Below are positions 53,148 through 60,880 of a stretch of DNA of 64,000 nt, piece after piece (position 1 is the first letter of the stretch; each line of letters opens with the position of its first letter). Under the pieces are notes generated by a model. The model had not been told where the DNA came from. It ran no database searches and saw only the letters and a list, made by a program, of their open reading frames with translations. Both the position numbers and the translations under genes were made by a program. Source of the DNA: Glandiceps talaboti (lineage: Eukaryota; Hemichordata; Enteropneusta; Spengelidae); NCBI RefSeq assembly GCF_964340395.1, contig NC_135559.1, positions 12,239,759 to 12,303,758 on the forward strand, in the 5' to 3' direction.

Positions 53148-55608
53148 ATCACCATTTTCTTAAAAACTGCTAACTCAATTATAATGAAATTCAGTACATA
53201 TAATATTTGGGGTAATGGCTAGATCTGATTAGATTTTGAGCGAGATCTGTTCATATTAATTAGGGAAATTTGCATATAATGAAATCAACTAATTAAGCAA
53301 TATCTAAAGACTGCATACTTCAATTTCAAAATAATTTAGTGTATTCGTTAAACATTACAACATACATTTGTCCTATAAAATTTGTTGATGTACCTAACAG
53401 CATTAATTAAACAATAATGTACGCCCTCCCAGCCCATAATGGACGAAAGCAAACTTTGAACGACATAATGGGCGAGGCGACAGCCGAGCCCATTATGGAG
53501 TGCAAAGTTTGCTTGAGTCCATTATGGACTGGGAGGGCATACATTATTGTTATTATTTTATAGTTTTGCCAATTCCAGTGAATTTGTAGACCGAGAAACG
53601 CAAAACAACGTATAATATACACAGCGCTGAACATAGTCTGCCATCTCCGGCCCGGAAGCTGAATACTAATCATAGCGACACACGTACGTACACGTACACA
53701 CACATATACACTTCAATGAACTGCTGTGAACACAAATTTGTTTCATGAATGCGTTGTATTTTTACACAGTGGAAATGGCAATCATAAGTAACAACATACA
53801 TTTCGAAAAGATACCTAGTCGTATGAAGAAACAGAAAAAATAAGCTTGTATTGTTATGCTCGTTCCGGGGCCGCGATGCCCAATAACGGAGTACATTATC
53901 AGTAATAATGTACGGCGATGACGTCACAAAATTCAGTGGAATTGGTAATGCTATAATATAATGAATAATAATGGCTATAGACCTCATTAGTTTTTGAGCG
54001 AGATCTGTTCATATTAATTAGGGAAATTTGCAAATAATGAAATCAACTAATTAAGCAATATCTAAAGACTGCATACTTCAATTTCAAAATAATTTAGTGT
54101 ATTCGTTAAACATAACAACATACATTTGTCCTATAAAATTTGTTGATGTACCTAACAGCGTTAATGAATAATTTGCATAATTAATTATTTTTGGTAATTA
54201 GCCTATATCTTAAGAATGCATACTTCAAATTCAATATAATTTAGCACATACGTTACCAATAAGAAAACACATATGTCCTATCAAGTTTGTTGATGTACCT
54301 TACAGTTTTAATGAATAATTTGCATAACTAATGATTTTCGGTAATTAGGCTATATCTTAAAAATGCAAGCTTCAAATTTTGTATAATATGGTACATATAT
54401 CAACCATAATAATACGCACTTGTCCTATGAAGTGTGCTGCTACAATATTTACCTTTAATGAGTATTTTGAATAATGAACGATGTTCAGTAATTAATCAGT
54501 ATCATGCACTCTTCAAATTCCGTATAATTAACATAAGGAAGCACGCTTGTCCAAAAAAGCCTGTTATCATAGTTTTTTTAGTTTAATGGGTTATTTGCAT
54601 AATGAGTGATTCCCTTACGGGGGGGCATTCAGTTTAAATCTGGTTTCTGTTTAAATATACGTCATAAAATACCTTACCCGCTTCACATACAGAGCCACAA
54701 AAATTGTTAGTGCTGTCACAGGCTTTCGCCTTCCATAGTCTCTCCGCCTTGTTAGCCATGATGGCTACACAATCCTTGCTTTCATGGCTTTGCCCTCCAC
54801 TCCAATCAACGAATGTAGTATCTACTTCATCACCGTATACAGTTTCGAAAAGATTGTCAACGGTCTGATCATGTATACCAATCCACACATAATTACCAGA
54901 AGGACTGCAAAACAGAAACACAACCATTTCCATGCTTGTACTCAGTTAGCAGAAAAACTAAGAATTTACTCAAGAAATGTCATACTTGCTTGATTGAAAG
55001 GAAGCTTGATAATACTGGTCATGATGATGGATTTGTTATAAAAAAATCAGGTACCACTTGCTAGACCATCATAAAAGCTAGAAATACAGCCATGGCTTTC
55101 AAGTTTACACTACATTTTAGTCTGGTGATCTGAGATTACACATTCTAGTGTAGACTGCCGCCTCGGTGTCGCGTGCAAAACTGTGAATATTAACTAGTTG
55201 AATTTACATATCTATCATCAGTATAGCTGTGTATAGATTTATACGACACAATACACTATGTTAAGTGTATTGGACAATAGTTACATCAACTTCGTTTGTG
55301 AAGGTAATCAGTGCAATACATGCCTTTGCTGTAGCTATTTAGTCCAGCCTAGATTTTGTCATATACTTAAGCGTTAAGCGACAAGGAATCCACATTTTTA
55401 TAAATATATCATGTCTACCTGTCTGTATCTCTGTCTGGCTGTATGCCTCTGTCCGTTTCTCTCTTTCGCGCGCGTATGTGCGTATAACAACCTCTCTGCC
55501 TGTCACCAAACGTCTTATAGAATGGTCAGACAAAATTGAAAATTTGTTCTGAAGTTTCACTTCACAATGTTATGTTCGTGATGTTACGAAGTAATGTTTT
55601 AAACATTA

Positions 55609-55688
<80 letters not shown>

Positions 55689-55982
55689 TGATATTACATT
55701 TACCATGGATCGTTATCGTCATGAAGGACGGTAAACCTGACGAACTCGTCCTCCCCTTCACTGTCAATAGACACTAGATGACCCAACCCTTGGTTGACGC
55801 AAGATGTATTGGCACTATACCAATCTTCCACTACGTTTAGCATGCTATAACAGGAGCCTTCATAGCTGTGTACGCAACTAGCTACAGATACAAAATAATA
55901 ATCAATAACGTTATCCCGTTACATACTAGATATCTTCATGGCATGTAACACTACAACCATATTAACAAACAAAGACACACAT

Positions 55983-56042
<60 letters not shown>

Positions 56043-58498
56043 ACATACACACATACATACATACATACATACATACATACATACATGGCGTGTTTATGGT
56101 GGGGGTCTGTAACAAAACGAAATAAAGTGGGGGTTTAACCTTTCGTAGAGGTTATTAGCTTTTAAGTATTGACTTACTTGGTCAATGTTGTTTCACATTG
56201 ATTCGTCAAATAGGAAGCTATGATGATAAAATTGTTTTATAAATTAAAAATCCAAAATAAATAACCCAATCCTAATCCATATGGCCACTTTAAATTGCTT
56301 CTAACTTAGTTTGTGCCATTTAAGAAAAAATAATGCTGCTTTCATTCAATGTATAGCTTCCCTCAAAACGGAACAACCAATTCTCCAAGTAAGTAAACAT
56401 TAACGACATGTTAAATTAAGAAGTTCATTAGTGTATTTGCTCACTGTCAGTAAAACACGTCATGAGATGAGGTGACGTCATATAGAATAGATTCACTGGA
56501 TTGCTGTGGCAATAGTGGCTCAAATGAATTTTAAACGTAATGATGATGAAACATTTACGAATACGGCATTTCCAATAGGTATAGAAATTGAATTCGAAGT
56601 CGATGATAACATTCAAATGTACCTTAATGGGGTCAGATAAAAGTACCAGTGGACATGTTTATACACAGAGATGATTAAAGTTAAATTTAATAACTTCAAT
56701 TTTTAATTAAAAATTTAATAACACCTAATGTAACTCTTTTACTATCAAAATTAAGAGAGCATAGAGTTAGGCAGCATGTCCTTACGCTTTGTACAAAATA
56801 CTGACACTTATAGAGCACGCACATAAAATGTTACAATTTATCCAACTGAACATAAATAAACAGGGTTTTTTATTGAATCTTCCTTGTGTCATCCGACAGT
56901 AATGTTGATGTGTGTTCCCATTGAGTTAAAATGTATCATTGTATATATGTGTATGCGCTATATCAGTGTCTGTATTGTCTAGCCTAATTGAAACTATGCT
57001 TTCTTAATCTTGTCAGTAACCAAGTTCTAGCTGATAATCGTAGCCCTCTTCTGACAAATACAACCGGTCATGCTTGTCGCTCTGTTCTGGAAATTTTCTC
57101 GCAATATTCATTCGATGTACATGGAATGGCCGTATGTCTCCACATTTTACTTACCACACAGTTCTTTGTTAACTTTAGCAAATGTTTGAGTTTGACAATT
57201 GTTATGATCAAAATGAAAACCGTTCACTTATTTGTCATGTAAACGTTTGACATGGTTTTACAAACAAGAGGGAATGAGTACCTGAAACGGTGTATCTTAA
57301 TGAGACAGACGTAGAAATGACAATCAAATCAAATCAAATCAAATCAAATCAAATCAAATCAAATCAAATCAAATCAAATCAGAAGGATGTATCATAGGTA
57401 CTGTATTTTTAGAAATATAACGGTTATTTTCACCTATGTACACGCTTGTGATCGCCAGTTTAAATGCCTTGTAAATGTACACACAGTGAACAATATCATT
57501 AAGATACATAGCATATATAAACTTGATTGTGGGTAGATGTGCAAACTAACGTAATCTGTATTGTTCTTGTTTTTACTGAGTTTGTTGATAAAGAAACAAA
57601 CCAGCAATGGACCTGGCATACAACCTTGTCCTGTACCAATTGAACAGTCAACATAGTCCGTTAGACGTTGACTTATCCCAACACGATTGCCTATTACATT
57701 GATTTCAATACAGGTAAGCAGTTGCCATGCAACCTGTAAGTCGTTAACCTGTGTAAAAGACACTCATGATTACCACCATCGAAAGCTATTGAAATCTATA
57801 AATGAAGAATGAAAGCGACTTTCCCGCCTTTTTTGTGTTTTCTAATTACAGCTCGTAAAAGTCAAAATGTCACCAATCGTAGGATATCCTTTACGAATAC
57901 CTGCTTGAGTTTCAAACAGAATTTGATTTTCTTGTACAAACGTCTGAAGCAACTATTTTAAATTTTACTGAAGATTTTCCATTCTCCACGACCCTTATTA
58001 TGAATCGAATAGATCAATATGCCCGAGGTAAATATTTTTATTAAATAGGTGAACGAAATATGGAGCTATTAAATTTTTATTAAATTTGAAAAATTCTGAG
58101 ATTAATTTTGACCTGAAGCCTTATTATTGATCATATTCATTACTGTAACACTTTGGTTTACTTCCTCCAAACTAATGTGAGCATTTACTGCCTTGGTCAC
58201 AGAGTTGACAGAACTGGTAATGACTTTGTAAACGGTGATGGGATGAGAAACATATGAGGAAACAGTGCCACACCAATCAGAACAGGATGTAGTACAGTCG
58301 TTTTCAATATAGTAAAATAATTTTTTCTACTGTCCAATTGCAAATATCATCATTGGGCTGGTATACATTGCTGTTTTTCAGTAAATAAAACTGTGTTTGC
58401 TCGAGTCTCAAATAGCATAAATAAACTTGAAGACTTCCTCATGTTCACTAGTAACATATACTGCGCGTTGCAAAGTGCAGTTCCCTCTTTTCCCCCCC

Positions 58499-58591
<93 letters not shown>

Positions 58592-59027
58592 CTCGCTCTC
58601 TCTCTCCGTTTGATCAAACAAAAAGAAACCAATGTGAACTTCACATTCTGCATTGCTACATATTACAGTAGTTTACGGGAATTAAATCAATAATTGAATA
58701 CTGAAACCAAACGCAGACCCACAGACGCTAATGCCTTGATGTCTGCATTCGATGTCTACATAGTGACACGTTCGTTCATTGCATGTAAACAAAATATGCT
58801 GTCTTAAAATGTAGCATAGGCAGTTTCTTATTAGTTTCCATGCGGTTGTACAGAGAGAGGAACAGTAATATGTAGTGTGCTGTACAAAAATGAAACTATT
58901 GGAAGGAGAATTTAAGTTATATAAACAATAATAATACGTAGTGAAGGTGTGTTATCTTACCTGTAATGAAATCAGATGAAAATAGAACGACATAGACAAG
59001 TAGAATAAGTCGGCGATTGGAGAACAT
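29007..59027 (-). CDS. Secreted C-type lectin-like / 13x EGF mosaic protein, 26 exons
   Basis: Exons in coding order: 58961-59027, 55704-55881, 54678-54904, 52736-52858, 52188-52310, 51636-51758, 51084-51206, 50532-50654, 50252-50374, 49239-49361, 48774-48896, 48281-48397, 47433-47555, 46772-46894, 45854-45976, 44679-44801, 32961-33486, 32251-32437, 31502-31685, 31203-31361, 30813-30876, 30736-30763, 30478-30554, 30231-30289, 29367-29597, 29007-29080. They total 3654 nt (1217 aa plus stop) with agreeing phases. Order: signal peptide; C-type lectin-like fold (to about residue 157); 13 cbEGF domains (158-688); beta-sandwich-like, Asn-glycosylation-rich region (689-987); Cys-rich segment (988-1040); C-terminal module (1041-1217). 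I see no transmembrane segment, so secretion into matrix or fluid is inferred. The 28-nt exon was inferred to restore frame and is the weakest. A retrotransposon fills the intron before exon 33486. The family name is unknown to me. Confidence 0.85.
29853..29897. repeat. GGTT microsatellite
   Basis: Tetranucleotide array in the last large intron of the lectin/EGF gene. Confidence 0.85.
31203..31361 (-). other. Cysteine-rich exon
   Basis: A phase 1-1 exon of 53 codons with eleven cysteines ([31 protein letters not shown]). It does not match an EGF spacing. I do not recognise the domain. Confidence 0.7.
31834..32070. repeat. Degenerate short-period minisatellite in an intron
   Basis: About 235 bp built from loosely repeated words such as ACCCGCACATTG, ACCCACACAAT and GACCAGCAAATT with a period near 12-15 bp. 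It lies in the intron between exons 32251 and 31685. Confidence 0.7.
32818..32879. repeat. GTAC / CATA microsatellite
   Basis: Tetranucleotide array in a lectin/EGF gene intron. Confidence 0.9.
33868..33938. repeat. ATGT microsatellite, left side of the retrotransposon
   Basis: Runs up to the first base of the LTR. Confidence 0.9.
33939..35516 (-). repeat. 3' LTR of the Gypsy element
   Basis: On the minus strand it starts TGATACCATGG and ends GGGTAACA. It differs from the 5' LTR at 34780 (T against G) and 34785 (A against C). It abuts an ATGT array at 33868-33938. Confidence 0.95.
35517..35530 (-). other. Polypurine tract
   Basis: The minus strand reads CTTGGGGGAGTG immediately before the TGATACC that starts the 3' LTR, the expected plus-strand primer of an LTR element. 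Confidence 0.8.
35531..36099 (-). other. Untranslated region between Gag-Pol and the 3' LTR
   Basis: About 570 bp without a coding frame of note. It contains a T-run on the plus strand (about 35567-35585). No envelope-like gene is visible. Confidence 0.7.
36100..42372 (-). CDS. Gag-Pol polyprotein of a Gypsy-type retrotransposon
   Basis: One 2090-codon frame with no frameshift between Gag and Pol. N-terminus: charged, then coiled coil (about residues 105-150), then a capsid region with [16 protein letters not shown] and LNKLETVYG that resembles PNMA-family Gag. Two CCHC knuckles follow near 475-505 ([28 protein letters not shown]). Protease has DTGS near 565, reverse transcriptase YMDD near 1024, RNase H HTDAS near 1182. 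Integrase has the HHCC finger near 1470-1508 and a D-D-E core with MDFLSLEE near 1540, SDQGRNFES near 1595 and [16 protein letters not shown]. The C-terminal ~270 residues are acidic and Ser/Thr-rich with a basic [10 protein letters not shown] patch. All catalytic motifs look intact. Base composition is more GC-rich than the flanks. Confidence 0.97.
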   Translation of the reverse strand: MADAQGSDGRVKTEEDSEVSMTAKGVPNPDPWHSEHETTDSIKGAKATKHESVGMTPIGGGGVSRLSHGTIPKRGGGRGIYTPKSVRSLPTKGYGLNESALQFGSERERIAELEHELKSLHERERRHNEEIEFEDLLQRNGKRMKERLEYEELTHRALAEVVNTAPRVPTFTGDYKGKDSISYESWLREVQSMRQSGIHSNRVLQQAIRKSIRGEASEIILGLGIDPSIEKILNKLETVYGVVVSTATLKRQLYNDYQKDETAASFACRVEINLRRIYDRGGVLETEMDSILRTTLWEGLTDSRVKDIARHRYENAKNFDELLRIIRVAEQEVQGTRSPKMREKVEDRRKKTRGHTAVKQLQEMSDSDTDDNGERSKKRKPRDHETDEVYTKMTAMLKAMQLQQEQVKLVMEQQRKEHAAGMEEIRNARAAMMVPPHGMPRPFDIAAQIPQEANPRRGAPNHCDERNGNKSEGKSFTCYNCNGEGHMSRDCKQPCGKCKEEGHTSAKCPKRKHASVKAQRMTGRRRHEKNQRRNRKSRPIDGRVVGPLNEQYALVNGNKCLAQLDTGSQVTMISEDYYCRYLSDVPFTPLDEVLEIAGVTDDVLEYIGVIEVEVGFPIHVFNDATIFRLLALVVKGTEYNNRVPLLAGTNWLNHYMTIKTLNDDGNTMSRMKPVARRAITTLRAREQFYGPNGNMGVVRAAVSERVTLKPHTAHTIPGSMKAGPKGERHEVLLGDDDDWSEHKGWTLNPMVTVAECGRRSTAVPVVIKNETDKPVVIKPRQVVATVKAVRGIEVQPRKTPKDNETRDEPLKVREVNVRGLSFDMTDSPANEGQVNKIREVLERNIGSFSTSDNDLGRCTIHKHEINLRDERPVKQPYRRIPPALYEEIRAQLRGMLDNGVIRQSKSPWSSPLVLVAKKDGTTRICVDYRRLNAQTTPDAYALPRIEEGLDVLSGAKWFTSIDLKSGFWQIAMAEKDIPKTAFATPFGFYEFVAMPFGLMNAGATCQRVVEQCLGDYNMRICMVYMDDVIIFSDTFEEHLDRVDKVLKRLREFDLKIKHTKCQLFREKINYLGHVVSSNGVETDPGKTEALRTWPVPTNVKELRTFLGFAGYYRRFVQGYSSIARPLHALTAGHPTKRKNGGERKRPPPYEWTDECQNAFELIIDKLTSAPVLAYAEYTQPFELHTDASLMGLGAALYQTVRDTDGQERLRPVAYASRSLTASEKNYPAHKLEFLALKWSVTEKFRDYCFGNDVTVLTDNNPLTYIASTAKLDATGQRWWNALSQYKLKIHYRPGLRNGDADGLSRRPSSKARGFDESEKRFLKTVVMTPDEVQAVGEPLLTDGDEDTPWVEALAASVRAIPKEMAEPPEMPGEVTLPTITSNQWAKLQDRDPTIQRIRTLVLAKDDGKDKMTRKQRAKESQEVRLALRDWSKFCFRDDVLHRARTSSSGEVYYQLVLPHEFRQEAMKGVHDDCGHLGQDRAIDLLRARFYWPLMSADVKNYIRTCKRCTRRKDDAGLKTRAPMVSIETSQPLELVCMDFLSLEECKGGIRNLLVITDHFSKFAVAIPTRNQTAKTTAKHLWEDFMLPYGCPERLHSDQGRNFESQVIRELCILLNIKKSRTTPYHPQGNAQTERFNRTLLNMMGTLENEQKAKWKDYVKPLVHAYNCTVHDTTGFTPYHLLFGRQAKIALDVRFGTSPENRDPTTPSKYIADLRSRMDMVFQIAKRSAEKSARASKGRYDLRVREVMLKEGDRVLRRNVNVRGQHKIADRWEEAPYLVVRRLNPDLPVYVIRSTKTLKTQTVHRNLLKPCCDRPLSSYTEDEMNERPQDKVIPENTEVEGSSSTQSEQDCVLNPESPPFKPRSGRPVCLEGMNEATDESMDRSDPNECVVIGQDSPERSTIVVSDSSDHVRGTDSPATSMHEDSMSISSDEESDGIAEEANVAPQTIQSSDVVGNVVDASTDKGTIETENETMGEEQVETTCSERANTHGDCSDADEESSFEEGESEVRPLRRSTRTRRPPRYYGWCSRLIKQAKDDKCVSKNPSSGKRSSFDSPRTNHEVSRGRLTASNNRNHDITMKILEIMANGMYG
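42664..42681 (-). other. Primer binding site
   Basis: Two bases inside the 5' LTR the minus strand reads TGGCGCCCAGCAACGTGG, where TGG is the complement of a tRNA CCA end. The donor tRNA is not identified here. Confidence 0.8.
42684..44261 (-). repeat. 5' LTR of the Gypsy element
   Basis: Same length as the 3' LTR and nearly identical. It should hold the element promoter and, at its inner end, leads directly into the primer binding site. It abuts an ATGT array starting at 44262. Confidence 0.95.
44262..44472. repeat. ATGT microsatellite, right side of the retrotransposon
   Basis: About 210 bp of ATGT units with a few ATGC and GTGT variants, starting directly after the LTR. Together with 33868-33938 it marks the pre-insertion array. 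Confidence 0.9.
44863..44908. repeat. ATGT microsatellite
   Basis: Short array next to EGF exon 44679-44801. Confidence 0.85.
45557..45646. repeat. TA dinucleotide microsatellite
   Basis: About 45 TA units between the last two EGF exons. Confidence 0.9.
50138..50190 (-). pseudogene. Truncated relic of an EGF exon
   Basis: The minus strand reads [14 protein letters not shown]-like sequence ending in a donor GTAGG, close to the 3' half of exon 48281-48397 ([13 protein letters not shown]). The 5' half with the first four cysteines and the acceptor is missing, so it is probably a dead exon fragment between exons 50252 and 49361. Confidence 0.65.
50531..52870 (-). repeat. 552-bp tandem repeat of an EGF exon plus intron
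   Basis: The donor-side word CCATTACAGG recurs at 50531, 51083, 51635, 52187 and 52735: spacings 552, 552, 552 and 548. Exon and intron are nearly identical between the central copies, for example the shared intron words AGTAGGACGGTGTTTCTGATAG and TTGCCGAAAGTTGACTTTTC. An older, 280-bp spaced relative lies at 50251. Confidence 0.95.
53031..54622. mobile_element. Composite repeat: inverted CCCGTAAGGG ends with 147-bp tandem units
   Basis: CCCGTAAGGG at 53037-53046 faces CCCTTACGGG at 54612-54621. Inside, after a GT/CTGT block, an AT-rich monomer recurs with TTAAT(G/T) marks at 54014, 54161, 54308 and 54455 (period 147 each), then 54593. On the left, marks at 53256 and 53403 show the same period. 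Divergence between units rises toward the right. Non-coding, in the intron before the first EGF exon. Confidence 0.75.
53411..53550. mobile_element. Near-perfect 140-bp palindrome nested in the composite repeat
   Basis: ACAATAATGTACGCCCTCCC at the left faces GGGAGGGCATACATTATTGT at the right. Inner arms CATAATGG, CAAACTTTG and CAAAGTTTG, CCATTATGG also pair. It interrupts the 147-bp monomers, so it or a larger insert (to about 53990) arrived later. Confidence 0.8.
54678..55881 (-). other. C-type lectin-like domain, two exons
   Basis: Exons 55704-55881 and 54678-54904 encode a [15 protein letters not shown] start, helix with W.SANTSCV and [14 protein letters not shown], then YVWIGIHD (the WIGL motif), [21 protein letters not shown] and FCGSVCEAG. 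The cysteine pattern is complete. The usual calcium-sugar motifs EPN or QPD and WND are not present at the expected places, so canonical mono-saccharide binding is doubtful and protein binding is possible. Confidence 0.85.
55609..55687. repeat. CAA trinucleotide microsatellite
   Basis: About 26 units ending close to the donor of lectin exon 55704-55881. Intronic. Confidence 0.9.
55980..56087. repeat. CA / CATA microsatellite
   Basis: A CA tract followed by CATA units in the first intron of the lectin/EGF gene. Confidence 0.9.
56169..56298. mobile_element. Half copy of family C in the lectin/EGF gene
   Basis: Contains GGAAGCTATGATGATAAAAT, AATCCAAAATAAATA and CCATATGGCCACTTTAAATT, matching one arm of 23883-24267. 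The other arm is absent. Confidence 0.65.
57322..57381. repeat. AATCA pentanucleotide microsatellite
   Basis: About eleven units, in the first intron of the lectin/EGF gene. Confidence 0.9.
57430..57790 (-). mobile_element. Decayed LINE reverse transcriptase fragment
   Basis: The minus strand reads [33 protein letters not shown] and CFFINKLSK, close to the RT segment around the [GT]xRQGCxLSPLLF motif of LINE elements. The YADD region and both ends are missing or frameshifted. It lies in the first intron of the lectin/EGF gene. Confidence 0.7.
58501..58606. repeat. CT dinucleotide microsatellite
   Basis: About 50 units, about 350 bp downstream (in gene direction) of the signal-peptide exon. 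Confidence 0.9.
58961..59027 (-). other. Signal-peptide exon of the lectin/EGF gene
   Basis: ATG at 59027-59025 opens a 22-codon exon: basic start (MFSNRR), a hydrophobic core [10 protein letters not shown], then SSDFITA across the junction, ending in phase 1 into the lectin exon (phase-1 acceptor). Cleavage is likely near the end of this exon. A donor GTAAGA follows. Confidence 0.85.
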
Positions 59028-59394
59028 ACCTGGCCTGTTGAAAAGATTTAAACCGCACAAACCATATACAATGGTGGTGTCTATGCTCAAACAGTGTTGA
59101 AAGTGTGACGAGATGTTATACCTGGATATATTATGCATGCAAATGTCATTACGTCCATTTCCTCAACAAACACAGTTGTCATTACGTGTGAAAGGGCCAT
59201 CGATGTCATCGATAACTGTTCAATCATTATAAATAAAGTTATTCTTCAAACAGTGTGCGTTTTAATGAACTCGTCGTTTACTGAGCTACACGTAGCGTAT
59301 GAAATGACATCAGAGAAAGCCAGGTAGACATACTAGATATATATATAGAGAGAGAGAGACGAGATATGGAGCTATGAAAGATAGACAGCCATAC

Positions 59395-59452
<58 letters not shown>

Positions 59453-59566
59453 GGGCGGACGGACGGACGGACGGACGGGCGGGCGGGCGGGCGGGCGGGC
59501 GGACGGACGGACGGACGGACGGACGGACGGACGGACAGACAGATAGACAGACAGACAGACAGACTG
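59395..59566. repeat. Compound GACA / GACG / GGGC tetranucleotide array
   Basis: Units change in blocks: CAGA, then GGAC, then GGGC, then GGAC, then CAGA, giving a symmetrical, GC-rich centre in AT-rich DNA upstream of the lectin/EGF gene. Confidence 0.9.
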
Positions 59567-60298
59567 GACAACGGAAATCATTTAATTAGTTTAAAATCAA
59601 GTGACTACGTTGTATGTGGTTTCATAAGAAAGCGATGTTTTTGTTTGCCTTTTGCATTATTTGTCTTGGAGACACATCAGGACTGACAGGCACTGTATGT
59701 ACTCTTAATATGGCAATGATGTTACAAGAGAAAGAGAAGGTAGGCAGTCCAAGTAGAAGGCTGGTTCTCGTTTATTGCGCACACTTGTCAACAATATTGT
59801 GGCATCAGAAGAGCGGTACATTAAAGCCCACTTCAAGGAAAATGAAATGACCATTACCAATGTTTACTTGTGTAATGGACGGAAGCGCAAATATTTCAAT
59901 ATCAAAGCATCGCTCTTCCGGGGTATGTTTTACACAACTCTTCAAATAAATGTTTAATTATAATTAGGATTATAATCAACAGAGTTGACCATTCGTAAAC
60001 AGTTATATTTAAGCCACAATCGAAAGGATGTCTCTTATTTCTACGATAACATAGACTAGCAAAGTCGTGATTTTGAATGATTCATTTATTTGGCAGTAAT
60101 TATTTTCTATAGATTTCCGAAAAAAAATGAATGTCGCGTGATCGCGTAACATTGTTTTTATCACAATCATGAATGTGTTTCTTATTAACAACGATGTTAT
60201 GCAATTACGCGAGATTTCGTATTTATACGAGATTTCAATGTCTTATTTGCAACCCAATAAAAACATCTCATATAAATATTTGAATATAAATATATTTT

Positions 60299-60380
60299 TA
60301 TGTATGTATGTGTGTATGTATGTATGTATGTATGTATGTATGTATATATATGTATGTGAGTATGTGTGTGTGTATGTATG
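60299..60380. repeat. ATGT microsatellite
   Basis: Tetranucleotide array abutting the LINE endonuclease fragment. Confidence 0.85.
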
Positions 60381-60505
60381 AACAGTGTCGTATTGAGAAT
60401 TTGATATCCAGTTCAAAACCTGACATCATCATCTGCACTGAAACATGGCTTAACCCTTCAATAACTGATAGCCAAATATTCCCTCCAAATTTCAGAACAT
60501 GCTGA
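60381..60505 (+). mobile_element. LINE endonuclease fragment
   Basis: The frame ending at 60505 contains KPDIIICTETWLNPSITDSQ and IFPPNF, a characteristic part of the AP-endonuclease domain of CR1/L2-like LINEs. It is truncated on both sides. Confidence 0.75.
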
Positions 60506-60526
60506 AGGCAAAGCTTGTCAAGTGTA

Positions 60527-60550
60527 ATAACAGAGACGTTAAAAGGGGAA

Positions 60551-60587
<37 letters not shown>

Positions 60588-60880
60588 GTCTGTCTGTCTG
60601 TCTCTCTGTCTGTCTGTGTCATCATTTTCTAAAAATCGGCTGGCTCAATTGTATTGAAATTTGGAATATATAATCTTTAGGGTAATGGCTAAACCTGATT
60701 AGGTTTTGAGCCAGATCTGTTAATGTTTAGTTAGAGAAATTTGCACATTAATGAAATCAACTAATGAAGTAATATCTTAAGACTGCATACTTCAATTTCA
60801 ATGAAAAATTAGTATATTCATCAAACATAAGAAAATACATTTGTCCTATAAAATTTGTTGATGTACTTTAACGTTTAAGA
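60527..60880. repeat. Partial copy of the composite repeat
   Basis: GTTAAAAGGGGAATGTCTGTCTG followed by a CTGT block and the 147-bp-type monomer (GGTAATGGCTA, GACTGCATACTTCAATTTCA, ACATTTGTCCTATAAAATTTG). The right end is missing. Confidence 0.7.

Noticed and set aside
59614-59957. Plus-strand frames with a hydrophobic start (MWFHKKAMFLFAFCIICLG) followed by overlapping short frames
   Set aside because: The start looks like a signal peptide, but the following sequence breaks between frames and I found no donor/acceptor pair or matching family to support a gene.
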